DNA of 64,000 nt from an uncultured Rhodopila sp. (GTDB taxonomy: Bacteria > Pseudomonadota > Alphaproteobacteria > Acetobacterales > Acetobacteraceae), in contig CAINOE010000189.1 of the NCBI GenBank assembly GCA_903851415.1, positions 1-64,000 of the forward strand, read 5' to 3'. A program made the translations under genes and the position numbers. Position 1 is the stretch's first letter, and each line of letters starts with the position of its first letter. The notes below the pieces were generated by a model, which saw only the letters and a program-made list of their open reading frames with translations, made no database searches and was not told where the DNA came from. This document shows positions 25,997-35,015 of the stretch, in pieces.

Positions 25997-26209
25997 CCGC
26001 CGCCTCGGCCGGCTTGAAGGGCACGCTGACTGAACCGCACGGCCCGCATGGGTCGTGAGCGAGATTTGTGGCGACGGACTACCGCAGCGGGGCGACGGAT
26101 GACGAGATCACGGGCGCGCCGGGCACCGGCGCCCGGCCGCCGTGCGCGATCCGCGCCGGCCAGGCCCGGCTTGTCCGGGCCCGGGATGTTATCGTCAAAG
26201 CCGGCGGGA

Positions 26210-26449
26210 TCAGTCGATATCGAACAAAATCTCCCGCAGCGCGTCCTCGTACTCAGCCTTCGCGGCCTCCGCATCGTGGCGGGCGTCTTCGGCCAGGAAA
26301 TGGGCGTTCTCCCACTTGTCGACCTCGGCCACCGAGTGATCGACCGACGCCAGTGCCTCCTCGGCCCGGATCGCCGTTATCCAGGTTTCGACCGCCGCCT
26401 TGTAGGCGGCTTGCAGACGATCCAGTTCCGCGTCGTTGTCGTCGCTCAT
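26210..26449 (-). CDS. small acidic coiled-coil protein
   Basis: This 79-aa soluble protein is almost all charged helix: it contains DELDRLQAAY-like heptads (AELDRLQAAYKAAVETWI) and ends AEYEDALREILFDID. No domain is known. A good AGGAG lies about nine bases before the ATG, so it is likely expressed. It sits upstream of ppk1 on the same strand with about 80 bp between. Confidence 0.6.
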   Translation of the reverse strand: MSDDNDAELDRLQAAYKAAVETWITAIRAEEALASVDHSVAEVDKWENAHFLAEDARHDAEAAKAEYEDALREILFDID

Positions 26450-26530
26450 GGCTCTTCTCCTGTTACGCGAATATAACCGGCTGCCGCCCGATCAATGATG
26501 GCGTTTGCAAGAACACTCGGTCCGGCATGC

Positions 26531-28768
26531 CTAATCCTCAGTCACGCGGTCCGGACGGCGATGCTTCGCGGACGGCGGCAGTGCGGCCTCGACGTCATGC
26601 ACCGCCGAACCGCGTCCCGACAGCGACGGATTGGTCATGAAGTACTCATGCGCCGAAACCGGCGCGTCGCCGGGCGGCAACCGCCGCCAGCTCCCGTCCG
26701 GACCCAGCTCCCAGGACTGTAGCGTGTCCTTCAGATTTGCCACCATGATCTCGTCCATGACCTGGGCATGCACCGTCGCGTTATGGATCGGCACCAGCGT
26801 TTCGACGCGCATATCCATGTTGCGCTCCATCCAGTCCGCCGAACTGATGAACACGGCGGCTTTCCGCCCGGGCAGCTTGTGGCCGCGGCCGAAAATATAA
26901 ATCCGGCTGTGCTCCAGGAAGCGGCCGACGATCGACTTGACGTGGATGTTCTCCGACAGGCCGGGCACGCCCGGGCGCAGGCAGCAGATGCCGCGCACGA
27001 CCGCCGATACCTGCACACCGGCGCCAGACGCCCGGTACAGCGCGTCGATCAGCGTCTTGTCCACCAGGCTGTTCATCTTCAACCAGATCGTCGCCGGCTT
27101 GCCGGCGCGGGCGAAGTCGATCTCGTGGTCGATCAGTTCGAGCAGCATCTTGCGGGTGGTCAGCGGACTGAAGCCGAGGGCATCCATCCGCTCCGGTTCG
27201 GCATAGCCGGTCATGTAGTTGAACAGCCGCGCCGCGTCCCGGGTGAACGCCGGGTCGGTCGTGAAGAACGACAGGTCGGTGTAGATGCGGGCGGTGATCG
27301 GGTGATAATTGCCGGTGCCGAAATGGACATAGGACCGCAGCGCGCCACCTTCCCGGCGCACCACCAGCGAGATCTTGGCGTGGGTCTTCAGCCCCGGGAC
27401 GCCGAACACCACCTGCGCGCCGACGGCTTCCAGGCTGCGCGCGAGCCGGATGTTGGCTTCCTCGTCGAACCGGGCGCGCAATTCGATCATCGCCGTCACC
27501 GACTTGCCCGACTCGGCGGCCTCGATCAGCGCTTTCACGATGGGGGAGTCGCTGTTCGTCCGGTACACCGTCTGCTTGATCGCGATGACCTGCGGGTCCT
27601 GCGCGGCCTGGCGGAGGAACGCCACCACCACGTCGAAGCTTTCGAACGGGTGGTGAACGATCAGGTCCTTGGCGCGGATCGCCGCAAAGCAGTCGCCGTC
27701 GAAATCCCGGATGCGCTGCGGTGAGCGCGGCGTATTCGCGGGGAACAGAAGGTCGGGCCTGTCGTCGACGATCAGTTGCTTGACATCGACGATCCCCTGC
27801 AAACCGCTCTGGAGATGAATCTCATTCGGATCCGCGCCTTCGACCTCGGCAGCCACCAGCTCGCGCAGGTGCGCCGGCATGTCCGCATCGATGCTGAGAT
27901 CGACGACTTCGCCGCGCCGCCGCTGCTTCAGAGCGGCTTCGTAGGAACGGACGAGATCCTCCGCCTCATCCTCGAACTCGACATCGGTGTCGCGGATCAA
28001 ACGGAACCGGCCGCCGCCTTTGATATGGAAGCCCGGGAACAGCCGATCGAGGAACAGGCGGACGAGGTCGTCGAGCATCAGGAAACGGATCGTCTTCGAC
28101 GGCTTGCCGCCGGCCTCCGCCGCGTCCGGCGGGGGCAGCCGGATGAACCGCGCAACCTGCGCCGGCAGCGGCAGCAGCGCGTGCATCGCCCGCCCGTCGG
28201 AGTCGCGGCGCAGATTGAGCGCAGTGACCAGGCCCATGTTTGGAATGAACGGAAACGGATGCGCCGGGTCGATCGCGAGCGGCGTCAGCACCGGGAACAC
28301 ATGCTCCATGAACCAGGCATCGAGCCAGGCCTTGTCCACTTCGGACAGATCCGCGGGCGCGCAAACGTCGATACCGGCTTCCTTCAGCAGGGCGCGCAGT
28401 TCCAGCCAGACGCGCTGCTGCCCGGACATCAGGGCCTCCGCGCGGACCTTGATCTCGGCGAGCTGCTGGGACGGCGTGCGGCCGTCGGCGGACACGACGG
28501 TCAGCCCGGCATGCGCCTGGCCCATCAGGCCGGCGACCCGGACGGAATAGAACTCATCGAGGTTCGATGCGCTGATCGAAAGGAAGCGCACCCTCTCCAG
28601 CAGCGGGTGCCGCCCGTTCTCGGCCTCTTCCAGCACGCGTTGGTTGAAATCCAACCAAGACAACTCACGGTTGATAAAGCGATCGGGGCTGTCCGGCGCG
28701 ATGGTCCCGGTTGCCTCCGGCGTGATCTTGTCGGCGAGATCGATCGTCTGCTCGGATATTTTGTTCAT
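26531..28768 (-). CDS. ppk1: polyphosphate kinase 1
   Basis: PPK1 reversibly makes polyphosphate from ATP. The protein is 745 aa. The N-terminal domain starts [20 protein letters not shown], the central part has [16 protein letters not shown], and the phosphohistidine region is [17 protein letters not shown]. Late motifs are [17 protein letters not shown] and [17 protein letters not shown]. All catalytic parts are present. The ATG at 28768 has GGAGAG nine bases upstream. The divergent neighbour is a phosphate-type MFS transporter with a Pho box, in keeping with a phosphate role. Confidence 0.95.
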   Translation of the reverse strand: MNKISEQTIDLADKITPEATGTIAPDSPDRFINRELSWLDFNQRVLEEAENGRHPLLERVRFLSISASNLDEFYSVRVAGLMGQAHAGLTVVSADGRTPSQQLAEIKVRAEALMSGQQRVWLELRALLKEAGIDVCAPADLSEVDKAWLDAWFMEHVFPVLTPLAIDPAHPFPFIPNMGLVTALNLRRDSDGRAMHALLPLPAQVARFIRLPPPDAAEAGGKPSKTIRFLMLDDLVRLFLDRLFPGFHIKGGGRFRLIRDTDVEFEDEAEDLVRSYEAALKQRRRGEVVDLSIDADMPAHLRELVAAEVEGADPNEIHLQSGLQGIVDVKQLIVDDRPDLLFPANTPRSPQRIRDFDGDCFAAIRAKDLIVHHPFESFDVVVAFLRQAAQDPQVIAIKQTVYRTNSDSPIVKALIEAAESGKSVTAMIELRARFDEEANIRLARSLEAVGAQVVFGVPGLKTHAKISLVVRREGGALRSYVHFGTGNYHPITARIYTDLSFFTTDPAFTRDAARLFNYMTGYAEPERMDALGFSPLTTRKMLLELIDHEIDFARAGKPATIWLKMNSLVDKTLIDALYRASGAGVQVSAVVRGICCLRPGVPGLSENIHVKSIVGRFLEHSRIYIFGRGHKLPGRKAAVFISSADWMERNMDMRVETLVPIHNATVHAQVMDEIMVANLKDTLQSWELGPDGSWRRLPPGDAPVSAHEYFMTNPSLSGRGSAVHDVEAALPPSAKHRRPDRVTED

Positions 28769-28950
28769 TGCATGCACTCTCCGCTCGCGGCCGACTTACC
28801 AGTAAAGACAGCAGGATGCATCGACCCTGGCCATGTTTCACGGTAGATTCATGGATCGCCCGGGGACGGGGCAACATTTCGCGCATATCCTGAGCACAGC
28901 GATCAAGGAAAGCGACGGGTCGGCGCCCGCGAAGCCGTGCAGGCGTTCAT

Positions 28951-28968
28951 ATTTCATAATACTGTCAC
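28951..28968 (+). promoter_or_regulatory. Pho box (PhoB site)
   Basis: ATTTCAT-AATA-CTGTCAC fits the PhoB target of two 7-bp repeats (CTGTCAT/C) with a 4-bp AT-rich spacer. The second half is perfect and the first has five of seven. It sits about 110 bp before the MFS transporter gene, in the divergent region shared with ppk1 (28769-29079). It would give phosphate-starvation control of the transporter and pstS, and possibly of ppk1. Confidence 0.6.
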
Positions 28969-29079
28969 ATGTCTCCGACCGGCCGAATGGAAAAGCCGGA
29001 ATTTGGCCCGCGTGGCGTAGCTTCGCCGATGATCGCAGGACACGCTGCCTTGGACCAGGAAAAACGGAGGTTTGATGCC

Positions 29080-30588
29080 ATGCCCGATACCTCGCAGCCG
29101 GACTCTCTGACCCGCCCCGCGACCTCGACGGAATATCCTTCAATCCAGCATTATATCGACCAGCGGCCGATATGGCCCGACGGCACCGCGGTCTCCTCCG
29201 TGCCGATGACGTCGATGCAGACGCGGATCTGGGCTCTGGCGGCCGCCGGGAAATTCTTTGAAGGTTTCGTTGTCTTCATGACCGGCGTCGCGCTGCCGCT
29301 GATCGCGCGCCAGTTCGAGATCGGCCCGGCACAGGACGGTTTCATCAGCGCCGCCAGCCTGTTCGGCATTCTGGTGGGCGCCATCGGGCTTGGCGGCATG
29401 TCGGACCGCTTCGGGCGCAAGCGGATGTTCATCATCGAGATGGTGATTTTTTGCGCCTTTCTGCTGCTGCTGATCATGACCAACGGTTTCATACCGCTGG
29501 TGATCTGTCTGTTCGGCATCGGTCTGGCGCTGGGATGCGACTACCCGACGGCGCATATGATCATCTCCGAGAGCATCCCAAGCCGCAGCCGCGGCAAGCT
29601 CGTGCTGGCCGCGTTCGGGTTCCAGGCGGTCGGCGCTCTGGCCGGGACCGGTATCGGCTATCTCGTGCTGTCCCTCAATCCGACACTCGATGCCTGGCGC
29701 TGGATGTACGCAACCGCCCTTATACCGGCAATCATCGTCACCGTCGGCCGGTTTTTCATCACCGAAAGCCCCAACTGGCTGCATGCGCGCGGCCTGTTCG
29801 ACCGGGCGGAAAACGAGGCGTTGCGTCTGCTGCACCGCCAGCCTGCCTACCCGACGCAGCTAAAGCTTCCGCGTGAGGTCGAGGTCGCGGTCGAGGGCCA
29901 TGCGAAGGCCTCGAATGGTCAGGGCTTCGGCGCCCTGTTCAGCAGCCGCAACCGCCGGGCGACTATTCTTGCATCGGTGCCGTGGTTCCTGCAGGATCTG
30001 GGCACATACGGCATCGGCATTTTCACGCCGACGATACTGGCCGCCGCCATCGGCAACAAGCCGGACCATGTGCGCAGCGTCAGCGATATCATTTTGAACG
30101 ACATCATCGCGGCCAAGGGCGCCGCCATGATTACCGTGCTGCTGATTGTCGGCATCATCTTCGCCGTGCTGCTGGCCGATAAGGTGGGACGAATCTGGCT
30201 TCAGGTCATCGGATTTATCGGCTGCGGTGTGGGACTGCTGATCGCTTCCTTCGCCGACGGCTTCACTGGCACCTCCCAGACCGTGGTGATCTTCACCGGC
30301 TTCATGCTCTTCAACTTCATGACCAATCTGGGTCCGAACGCCCAGACCTACCTGCTGGCAGGCGAAGTCTTTCCCACCGCGATCCGCGGCCTGGGCGCGG
30401 GCTTCGCGGCTGCGGCCGGCAAGATCGGCGCGGTCGCCACGGCGTTCCTGTTCCCGATCCTGCTGACCGGCATCGGCACGACCGCTCTGCTGTACATTCT
30501 GGTGGGAACGTCGCTTCTCGGCGCGTTGATCACCTGGCTGTTCCGGATTGAAACCACGGGCGTCAACCTCGAAGAAATCGGACGCTGA
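29080..30588 (+). CDS. MFS transporter, PHS (phosphate:H+) type
   Basis: This is a 502-aa 12-segment carrier. The loop after the second segment is GGMSDRFGRKRMF, the standard MFS motif. The fourth-segment motif GLALGCDYPTAHMIISES resembles the GDYP loop of the PHS family, of which the phosphate:proton symporter Pho84 is the model. The region FLQDLGTYGIGIFTPTILAA also fits that family. The upstream Pho box and the following PstS gene support phosphate or a phosphorylated compound. The start at 29080 has GGAGG nine bases before it. Confidence 0.75.
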   Translation: MPDTSQPDSLTRPATSTEYPSIQHYIDQRPIWPDGTAVSSVPMTSMQTRIWALAAAGKFFEGFVVFMTGVALPLIARQFEIGPAQDGFISAASLFGILVGAIGLGGMSDRFGRKRMFIIEMVIFCAFLLLLIMTNGFIPLVICLFGIGLALGCDYPTAHMIISESIPSRSRGKLVLAAFGFQAVGALAGTGIGYLVLSLNPTLDAWRWMYATALIPAIIVTVGRFFITESPNWLHARGLFDRAENEALRLLHRQPAYPTQLKLPREVEVAVEGHAKASNGQGFGALFSSRNRRATILASVPWFLQDLGTYGIGIFTPTILAAAIGNKPDHVRSVSDIILNDIIAAKGAAMITVLLIVGIIFAVLLADKVGRIWLQVIGFIGCGVGLLIASFADGFTGTSQTVVIFTGFMLFNFMTNLGPNAQTYLLAGEVFPTAIRGLGAGFAAAAGKIGAVATAFLFPILLTGIGTTALLYILVGTSLLGALITWLFRIETTGVNLEEIGR

Positions 30589-30612
30589 AAGCGCGGCCGG
30601 GAGATTGCTGAC

Positions 30613-31677
30613 ATGACCCAACGATTCTTGACGTGTGTCCGTTTTGTCGTGGCCGCGGCGGGGCTTGCCGCCGTAGTCACGGCACCGGCCGGAGCGGCGG
30701 ACATCACGCTGACCGAAACCGGCTCTACGCTGCTGCAACCGCTGTTCGACATCGTGGTGCCGGACTATCTGAAGACCCATTCCGGCGTGCAGATCACGAC
30801 AGCCGGCACCGACTCCGAGGCCGGCCAGAAGCAGGCGTTGTCCGGCCAGGTGCTTATCGGCGCTTCGGATGCCTATATGTCGGATGCGCAGGTCCGGGCC
30901 AATCCGAAGTTTCTGAACATTCCGGTGGCGATTTCCGCGCAGGCGATCGTTTACAACCTGCCGGGACTGAACACGCCCAACCTGCGGCTGGATGGACCTG
31001 CCATTGCCGGGATCTATACCGGTGCGATCCGCCAATGGGACGCGCCCGCCATCGTCGCGCTTAATCCGGGCGTTGCTTTGCCGCATCAGGCGATCGTTCC
31101 GGTGCACCGTGCCGACGGGTCCGGCGACAACTTCGTGTTCACGCAGTTCCTGACGTTCTCGACCCCTTCTTGGGAAACCAGCGAGGGCTACGGCACCTCG
31201 GTCGCATGGCCGGCCGTGCAGGGCGGCATCGGGGTCGAGGGCAACGCGGCCATGGTGAAGTCGCTCCAGACCACGCCCGGTTCCATCGGCTATGTCGGTA
31301 TCAGCTACAGCAACGACATCGCTGCCGCGAAGCTGGGCACCGCGATGCTGAAGAACGAGGCCGGGCAGTTCGTCCTGCCCGGGCGGGACGCGATCGTCGC
31401 CGGCGCCGCCTCGCTCGGCGCGCGGACACCGCCGGATGAGCGGTTGACCCTTGTCTATGGACCCGGCGACCAATCCTATCCATTGGTCAACTACGAATAT
31501 GTCGTTGTCTCTACACAACAGGCCAGTCCGGAGGTGGCCGCGGCGCTGCGCCGTTTCCTGTCGTGGCTGATCGTGCCGTCGGAAGAAAACGCGGATTACC
31601 TGGACCGCGTGCACTTCGTGCCGCTGCCGCCGCACACCTGGGAACTGAGCCACGCGCAGATAGAGCTGATCAGGTAG
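30613..31677 (+). CDS. pstS: PstS-like phosphate-binding protein
   Basis: This 354-aa exported protein has a signal peptide cut after APAGA. Phosphate-binding motifs are visible: ETGSTLLQPLFDIVVP at the start of the mature part, and HRADGSGDNFVFTQFL, the counterpart of R-x-DGSGT in PstS. The later TPGSIGYVGISYS is also typical. It is 24 bp after the MFS gene and on the same strand. No PstC, PstA or PstB is next to it, so it is an orphan binding protein unless the ABC parts are elsewhere. Confidence 0.85.
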   Translation: MTQRFLTCVRFVVAAAGLAAVVTAPAGAADITLTETGSTLLQPLFDIVVPDYLKTHSGVQITTAGTDSEAGQKQALSGQVLIGASDAYMSDAQVRANPKFLNIPVAISAQAIVYNLPGLNTPNLRLDGPAIAGIYTGAIRQWDAPAIVALNPGVALPHQAIVPVHRADGSGDNFVFTQFLTFSTPSWETSEGYGTSVAWPAVQGGIGVEGNAAMVKSLQTTPGSIGYVGISYSNDIAAAKLGTAMLKNEAGQFVLPGRDAIVAGAASLGARTPPDERLTLVYGPGDQSYPLVNYEYVVVSTQQASPEVAAALRRFLSWLIVPSEENADYLDRVHFVPLPPHTWELSHAQIELIR

Positions 31678-31711
31678 AGACCTCCCCGATCGTCATGCCC
31701 GGATTCCTTTT

Positions 31712-31744
31712 GTGTCATGGCCGGATTTGATCCGGCCATGACAC
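31712..31744. repeat. palindromic repeat between convergent genes
   Basis: A perfect 15-bp inverted repeat (GTGTCATGGCCGGAT and its complement) with a TTG loop lies between the stops of pstS and the ligand-gated channel gene. It may work as a bidirectional stem but has no T-run. It is a variant of the repeat family of this window. Confidence 0.75.
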
Positions 31745-31779
31745 GCAAGAAGAGAAGCCGGGCCGTGACGCGTCTGATG

Positions 31780-34020
31780 TTACCGCAGCGCAAACCGCCA
31801 CACGAAGAACCCGGTCGTTACGGCGACCACGCTGACGTAAACGATGCGGGCGGCATGATCCACCGCGGCGGCTCGGGCGGCGCGATAGTGGTTGCGCAGC
31901 ACCTCCGATACAAAACCCGCGCACATTGCCATCAGGCAAAGTCCGAAGAAAACATAGAACATGTATTCCAGCGCCATCGTATAGCCCAGCGAGGGAAGCG
32001 AATTACTGATAGAGACCAGCAGCACGGCGCTGGTCAGAAATCCGGTCACCGGGATCGTCGTCCGTTCCGCCGCCAGCCCGGCGGGAAAAAACAAGGTCGC
32101 GAAAACCACCAGAACCAGCAGAAATAAAGGCGCCAGCGTCTTCGCCATGAAAGCGAGGACATCGCGCTGCACGACGATGGCGGCATCGAAGCCGCCATAT
32201 TCGTTGCGGCTGTCATTATCGAAGAACGCCGGCTTGCCCAGCGTGGAACTGATCGAAAACGTGTGCACGAAGTAGCGGAGGTCGGCAACGTGCCATAGTT
32301 GCAGGTCCGCGAAAGCGCTGCGCGCGTCCGGCGGAGTCTGGTCCGGCCGGTGCAGATGCAGCCCGAACGTGTCGGTCACGTAAGCAACCTGCTCGCGCGG
32401 CTGTTCGTGGTTCTGGAAGCGCACAACCAAAGATTGAGTGTCGAACGGATAGTCATGCAGATTGAAGTCGGCCTTGAAGTCTCCGACGATACGGTACAGC
32501 CGGTAATTCAGCCCGTCCAGCTCGCCTTGCTCCGCCGGTTTGGCCGGATCGAAGCCGCCCGCGGAGGAGTCCCGCTGAAGATCGGGGAATTCGATATGCG
32601 TCGGCGCCGCGTTATCGCCGCCGTAACGCAGCCAAACATAGACATCGGCGTTGAAAGTGCCGGCCTGAAGGTCAATGCGGTTGAGATGCGCGATATCGAT
32701 TCCGGCATAGACCACCCGCTGTACCCAATAGAAATTCGGGCCGATATTGATGACCGTCCCGGCCTTCAGCTCCTTCATCAGATCGACCAGGTCGGGATGA
32801 TGCACCGAGACGAGCTGCAGCGGCGCGCTGACCAGCCGCCCGCGGTCGAAATAGCCGAAATGCAGTGAGCGCGGCATGTCCCGTTCGCCGTCAAAATACA
32901 GCGGGCCGTCGAGACCGGGAACGGCATGATCCGGACTGTCGATGCCGGCAAGCGCCGCCCGCACCTTCTCCCGGTCCGGCGCCTTGCTCTGTGCCGTGTT
33001 TCCGGGATGGGCGCGGCGCAGCGCCTCGACCATGATCCGCATCGCGTCGTTCGCCCCGGCGGACAGCCAGCCCGGCCGCTTCCCCGTCGCGGCCGAATAA
33101 CTTTCAGCGAATTGCTGGCCGAGCGCGCCGATGGTGTCGAAAATCATCGGCGTCGCGGTATACATGTTGCCGGTGAAGAAGCCGGGTGCCGCCCGCTCCT
33201 CGGGGTCGTTCTCGAAATTCGACAGATAGGCGTCGCTGCCGGCGGCGTTGACCACCACCATCGCGCGGATCCCCCGCCGCCGGATAGCTTTGACCAGAGC
33301 CGCCGACGACTCCTCCGAGACGCCGATGACGATGATGCGCGGCTCCGGTTCCCGCGCCAGCGAATACGCGACGTCCTGAACGGCCGTCGTTCCGGGCTCG
33401 TCATCCATGGTCCAGGTTCTCGGGTTCTGTTCCTCCATGGCGGTGACGAAGCCGTTCGCGAACTCTCTGCCTGACGTGTCGTTTGCGGTCACCAGGTCGA
33501 TCGTTGTGCCCGGGACAGAGTCCCCTCCCGTCAGCACGTTCCGGATGTAATTGGCAAGCCATTGCGCCTGCTGCGCGTTCGGCGTCTGCGCGCGGAAGCA
33601 ATCCGGACTGTCGTTCGTCTGGTCGCCGCCTCGGGATCGAGTGGACAGCACTGGCAGCGCCGGTTCCGCCCCCGGCCCGGGACAGTCGCCGAGCATCGCC
33701 AGGGCCGGACCATCCCCGATTGCCGCAAGCGGGCCGGACCCGTCGAACAGGTCCAGCACGATTGGATGACCATCGATCCCGCCGGCGCGGTTGACCTCGT
33801 CGAGATACAGTTTGGCAGCGGTCAGGATCTCGGCGTCAACCGATCCCCGGCCATGCGCAAATGCGATATGGATCGGGCCTGGCGTCGCGGCGAGGTGCCG
33901 AACCCCGGCTGCGGCGGCGGCCAGCAGCAACAATCCGGCAAGCCACGCCAGGACAGGGCGGCGACGGGCGCGCACGCCGATAACCGCGACATCCTGGTCC
34001 GGGGCCTGCTGGTCCGGCAT
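31780..34020 (-). CDS. pentameric ligand-gated ion channel fused to a periplasmic binding-type domain
   Basis: This is a 746-aa membrane receptor. A transmembrane or signal-anchor segment (residues 22-40) leads to a type I periplasmic binding fold (about 50-390; AKLYLDEVNRAGGIDGHPIV is characteristic, as are later FDTIGALG and LSAGANDAMRIMVEA). A Cys-loop-type extracellular beta domain follows. Its Pro-loop is LHDYPFDTQSLVVRF near residue 525, without the eukaryotic cysteines, as in bacterial channels. Four helices close the protein: M1 near 630 (APLFLLVLVVFATLF), M2 (PVTGFLTSAVLLVSISNSLP), M3 (MALEYMFYVFFGLCLMA) and M4 (YVSVVAVTTGFFVW). The fused domain probably binds a small solute that modulates gating. 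The ligand is unknown. GGGAGG precedes the ATG at 34020. Confidence 0.85.
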   Translation of the reverse strand: MPDQQAPDQDVAVIGVRARRRPVLAWLAGLLLLAAAAAGVRHLAATPGPIHIAFAHGRGSVDAEILTAAKLYLDEVNRAGGIDGHPIVLDLFDGSGPLAAIGDGPALAMLGDCPGPGAEPALPVLSTRSRGGDQTNDSPDCFRAQTPNAQQAQWLANYIRNVLTGGDSVPGTTIDLVTANDTSGREFANGFVTAMEEQNPRTWTMDDEPGTTAVQDVAYSLAREPEPRIIVIGVSEESSAALVKAIRRRGIRAMVVVNAAGSDAYLSNFENDPEERAAPGFFTGNMYTATPMIFDTIGALGQQFAESYSAATGKRPGWLSAGANDAMRIMVEALRRAHPGNTAQSKAPDREKVRAALAGIDSPDHAVPGLDGPLYFDGERDMPRSLHFGYFDRGRLVSAPLQLVSVHHPDLVDLMKELKAGTVINIGPNFYWVQRVVYAGIDIAHLNRIDLQAGTFNADVYVWLRYGGDNAAPTHIEFPDLQRDSSAGGFDPAKPAEQGELDGLNYRLYRIVGDFKADFNLHDYPFDTQSLVVRFQNHEQPREQVAYVTDTFGLHLHRPDQTPPDARSAFADLQLWHVADLRYFVHTFSISSTLGKPAFFDNDSRNEYGGFDAAIVVQRDVLAFMAKTLAPLFLLVLVVFATLFFPAGLAAERTTIPVTGFLTSAVLLVSISNSLPSLGYTMALEYMFYVFFGLCLMAMCAGFVSEVLRNHYRAARAAAVDHAARIVYVSVVAVTTGFFVWRFALR

Positions 34021-34140
34021 CGCTTCCTCCCGATAATGAATCCGCAAGACCGCGTCACATTGCTGGAGTTGCGCGCCCAGTCAGGCGACATTTCGATGAC
34101 ATGCCGGGAGCGGCGTCGATGGTGCCGCTTTTCGCCTAAG

Positions 34141-34190
34141 CGTCATGGCCCGGCTTGTCTCCGGTCTAAACAACAAGCCCGGCCATGACG
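34141..34190. repeat. palindromic repeat upstream of the channel gene
   Basis: CGTCATGGCCCGGCTTGT (34141-34158) pairs with ACAAGCCCGGCCATGACG (34173-34190), with one mismatch. It is a member of the same dispersed family and lies between the EcsC gene and the channel gene. Confidence 0.75.
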
Positions 34191-34211
34191 GTGGCGCAGG
34201 GCTCCGGTGGG

Positions 34212-35015
34212 TCAGCCGGTCGGTGCCGGAGGCGCCTTCGCTGAGCCCGCGATCCGGTAGAGTTCGCGGACCTTGTCCGCCCCATACTTCCGTTCCAGCC
34301 GGCGGACGATAAAGTGCCCTTCTGCCACCCGCTCGAAATGGTCCATGAAGACCATATTGAGCGTGGCCCCGCCAACGGCGCCCAGAACCGGAAGCGCGCC
34401 CGCCGCGAAACGTTCCGACCAGACCAGACCGAAGCGGGACACGATCTCCGAGACCATGCGCGTCACTACCGGCGCCGATGCGTCCAGCATGGTGCGTTCG
34501 ACCACACCGGCGACCAGTTCCGCGGTGATCTTGCTCAACGCCTGGCGGGCCGCGAAATAGCCGATAGCGGTGCCCGCTTCGGATTTCCGGTTGCCCAGCG
34601 CAAACACCTGAAGACAGGCCAGCCGCGGTTCCAGTTCCGCCAGGTTCTCACCGTTATGATGGGCAATCTCGACAATCGCGCGCAGCATCAGCGTCGTTGT
34701 CAACGGCAGTTCTATCGGCAGGGCGATCGCGCCGAAAATCCCGCCCAGGCCGCCGGTCAGCCCGGTCAGTGCCTTGGGACGCCACGCCGAAGGTTCGAAC
34801 ACCTCGCCATCCTGCGAGTCGATCGCCACCGTCAGGCACTGCAGGATCGCCTTGCGCAGGATCTCCTGCACCCGGCCGTTTACCGACGGCATGACGCTCA
34901 GCACGCCATCCAGCGGCTTGCCCGCCAGGTTCGCCAACCGGACCGCCAGCCTCGGCTGTTCGAGCAGCCCGACGGCGCGCTCCAGGTCGCGCTGCGCGGC
35001 GGGCGGCAGCGTCAT
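34212..35015 (-). CDS. EcsC-family protein
   Basis: This 267-aa protein has the EcsC pattern: an early helical part, a hydrophobic centre with GLTGGLGGIFGAIALPIELP and a further conserved SEAGTAIGYFAARQALSKIT, then GAVGGATLNMVFMDHFERVA near the C-terminus. EcsC proteins are membrane-associated and of uncertain function. Its ATG overlaps the stop of the P-type ATPase gene (ATGA), so it belongs to that minus-strand set. Role in the locus is unknown, but tight coupling suggests it acts with the ATPase. Confidence 0.75.
   Translation of the reverse strand: MTLPPAAQRDLERAVGLLEQPRLAVRLANLAGKPLDGVLSVMPSVNGRVQEILRKAILQCLTVAIDSQDGEVFEPSAWRPKALTGLTGGLGGIFGAIALPIELPLTTTLMLRAIVEIAHHNGENLAELEPRLACLQVFALGNRKSEAGTAIGYFAARQALSKITAELVAGVVERTMLDASAPVVTRMVSEIVSRFGLVWSERFAAGALPVLGAVGGATLNMVFMDHFERVAEGHFIVRRLERKYGADKVRELYRIAGSAKAPPAPTG

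Larger units (their letters stand above)
25290..26209. other. gene-free region with promoter and repeats
   Basis: No convincing protein gene is seen across about 900 bp. It holds the presumed promoter of the pch cluster, an FNR/FixK-type box at 25578, a nested palindromic element from 25746 to 25928, a 57-bp sequence (25940-25996) that is found inverted near 48.0 kb, and a short GGCCCGGCTTGTCCGGGCC palindrome near 26160. Confidence 0.65.
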
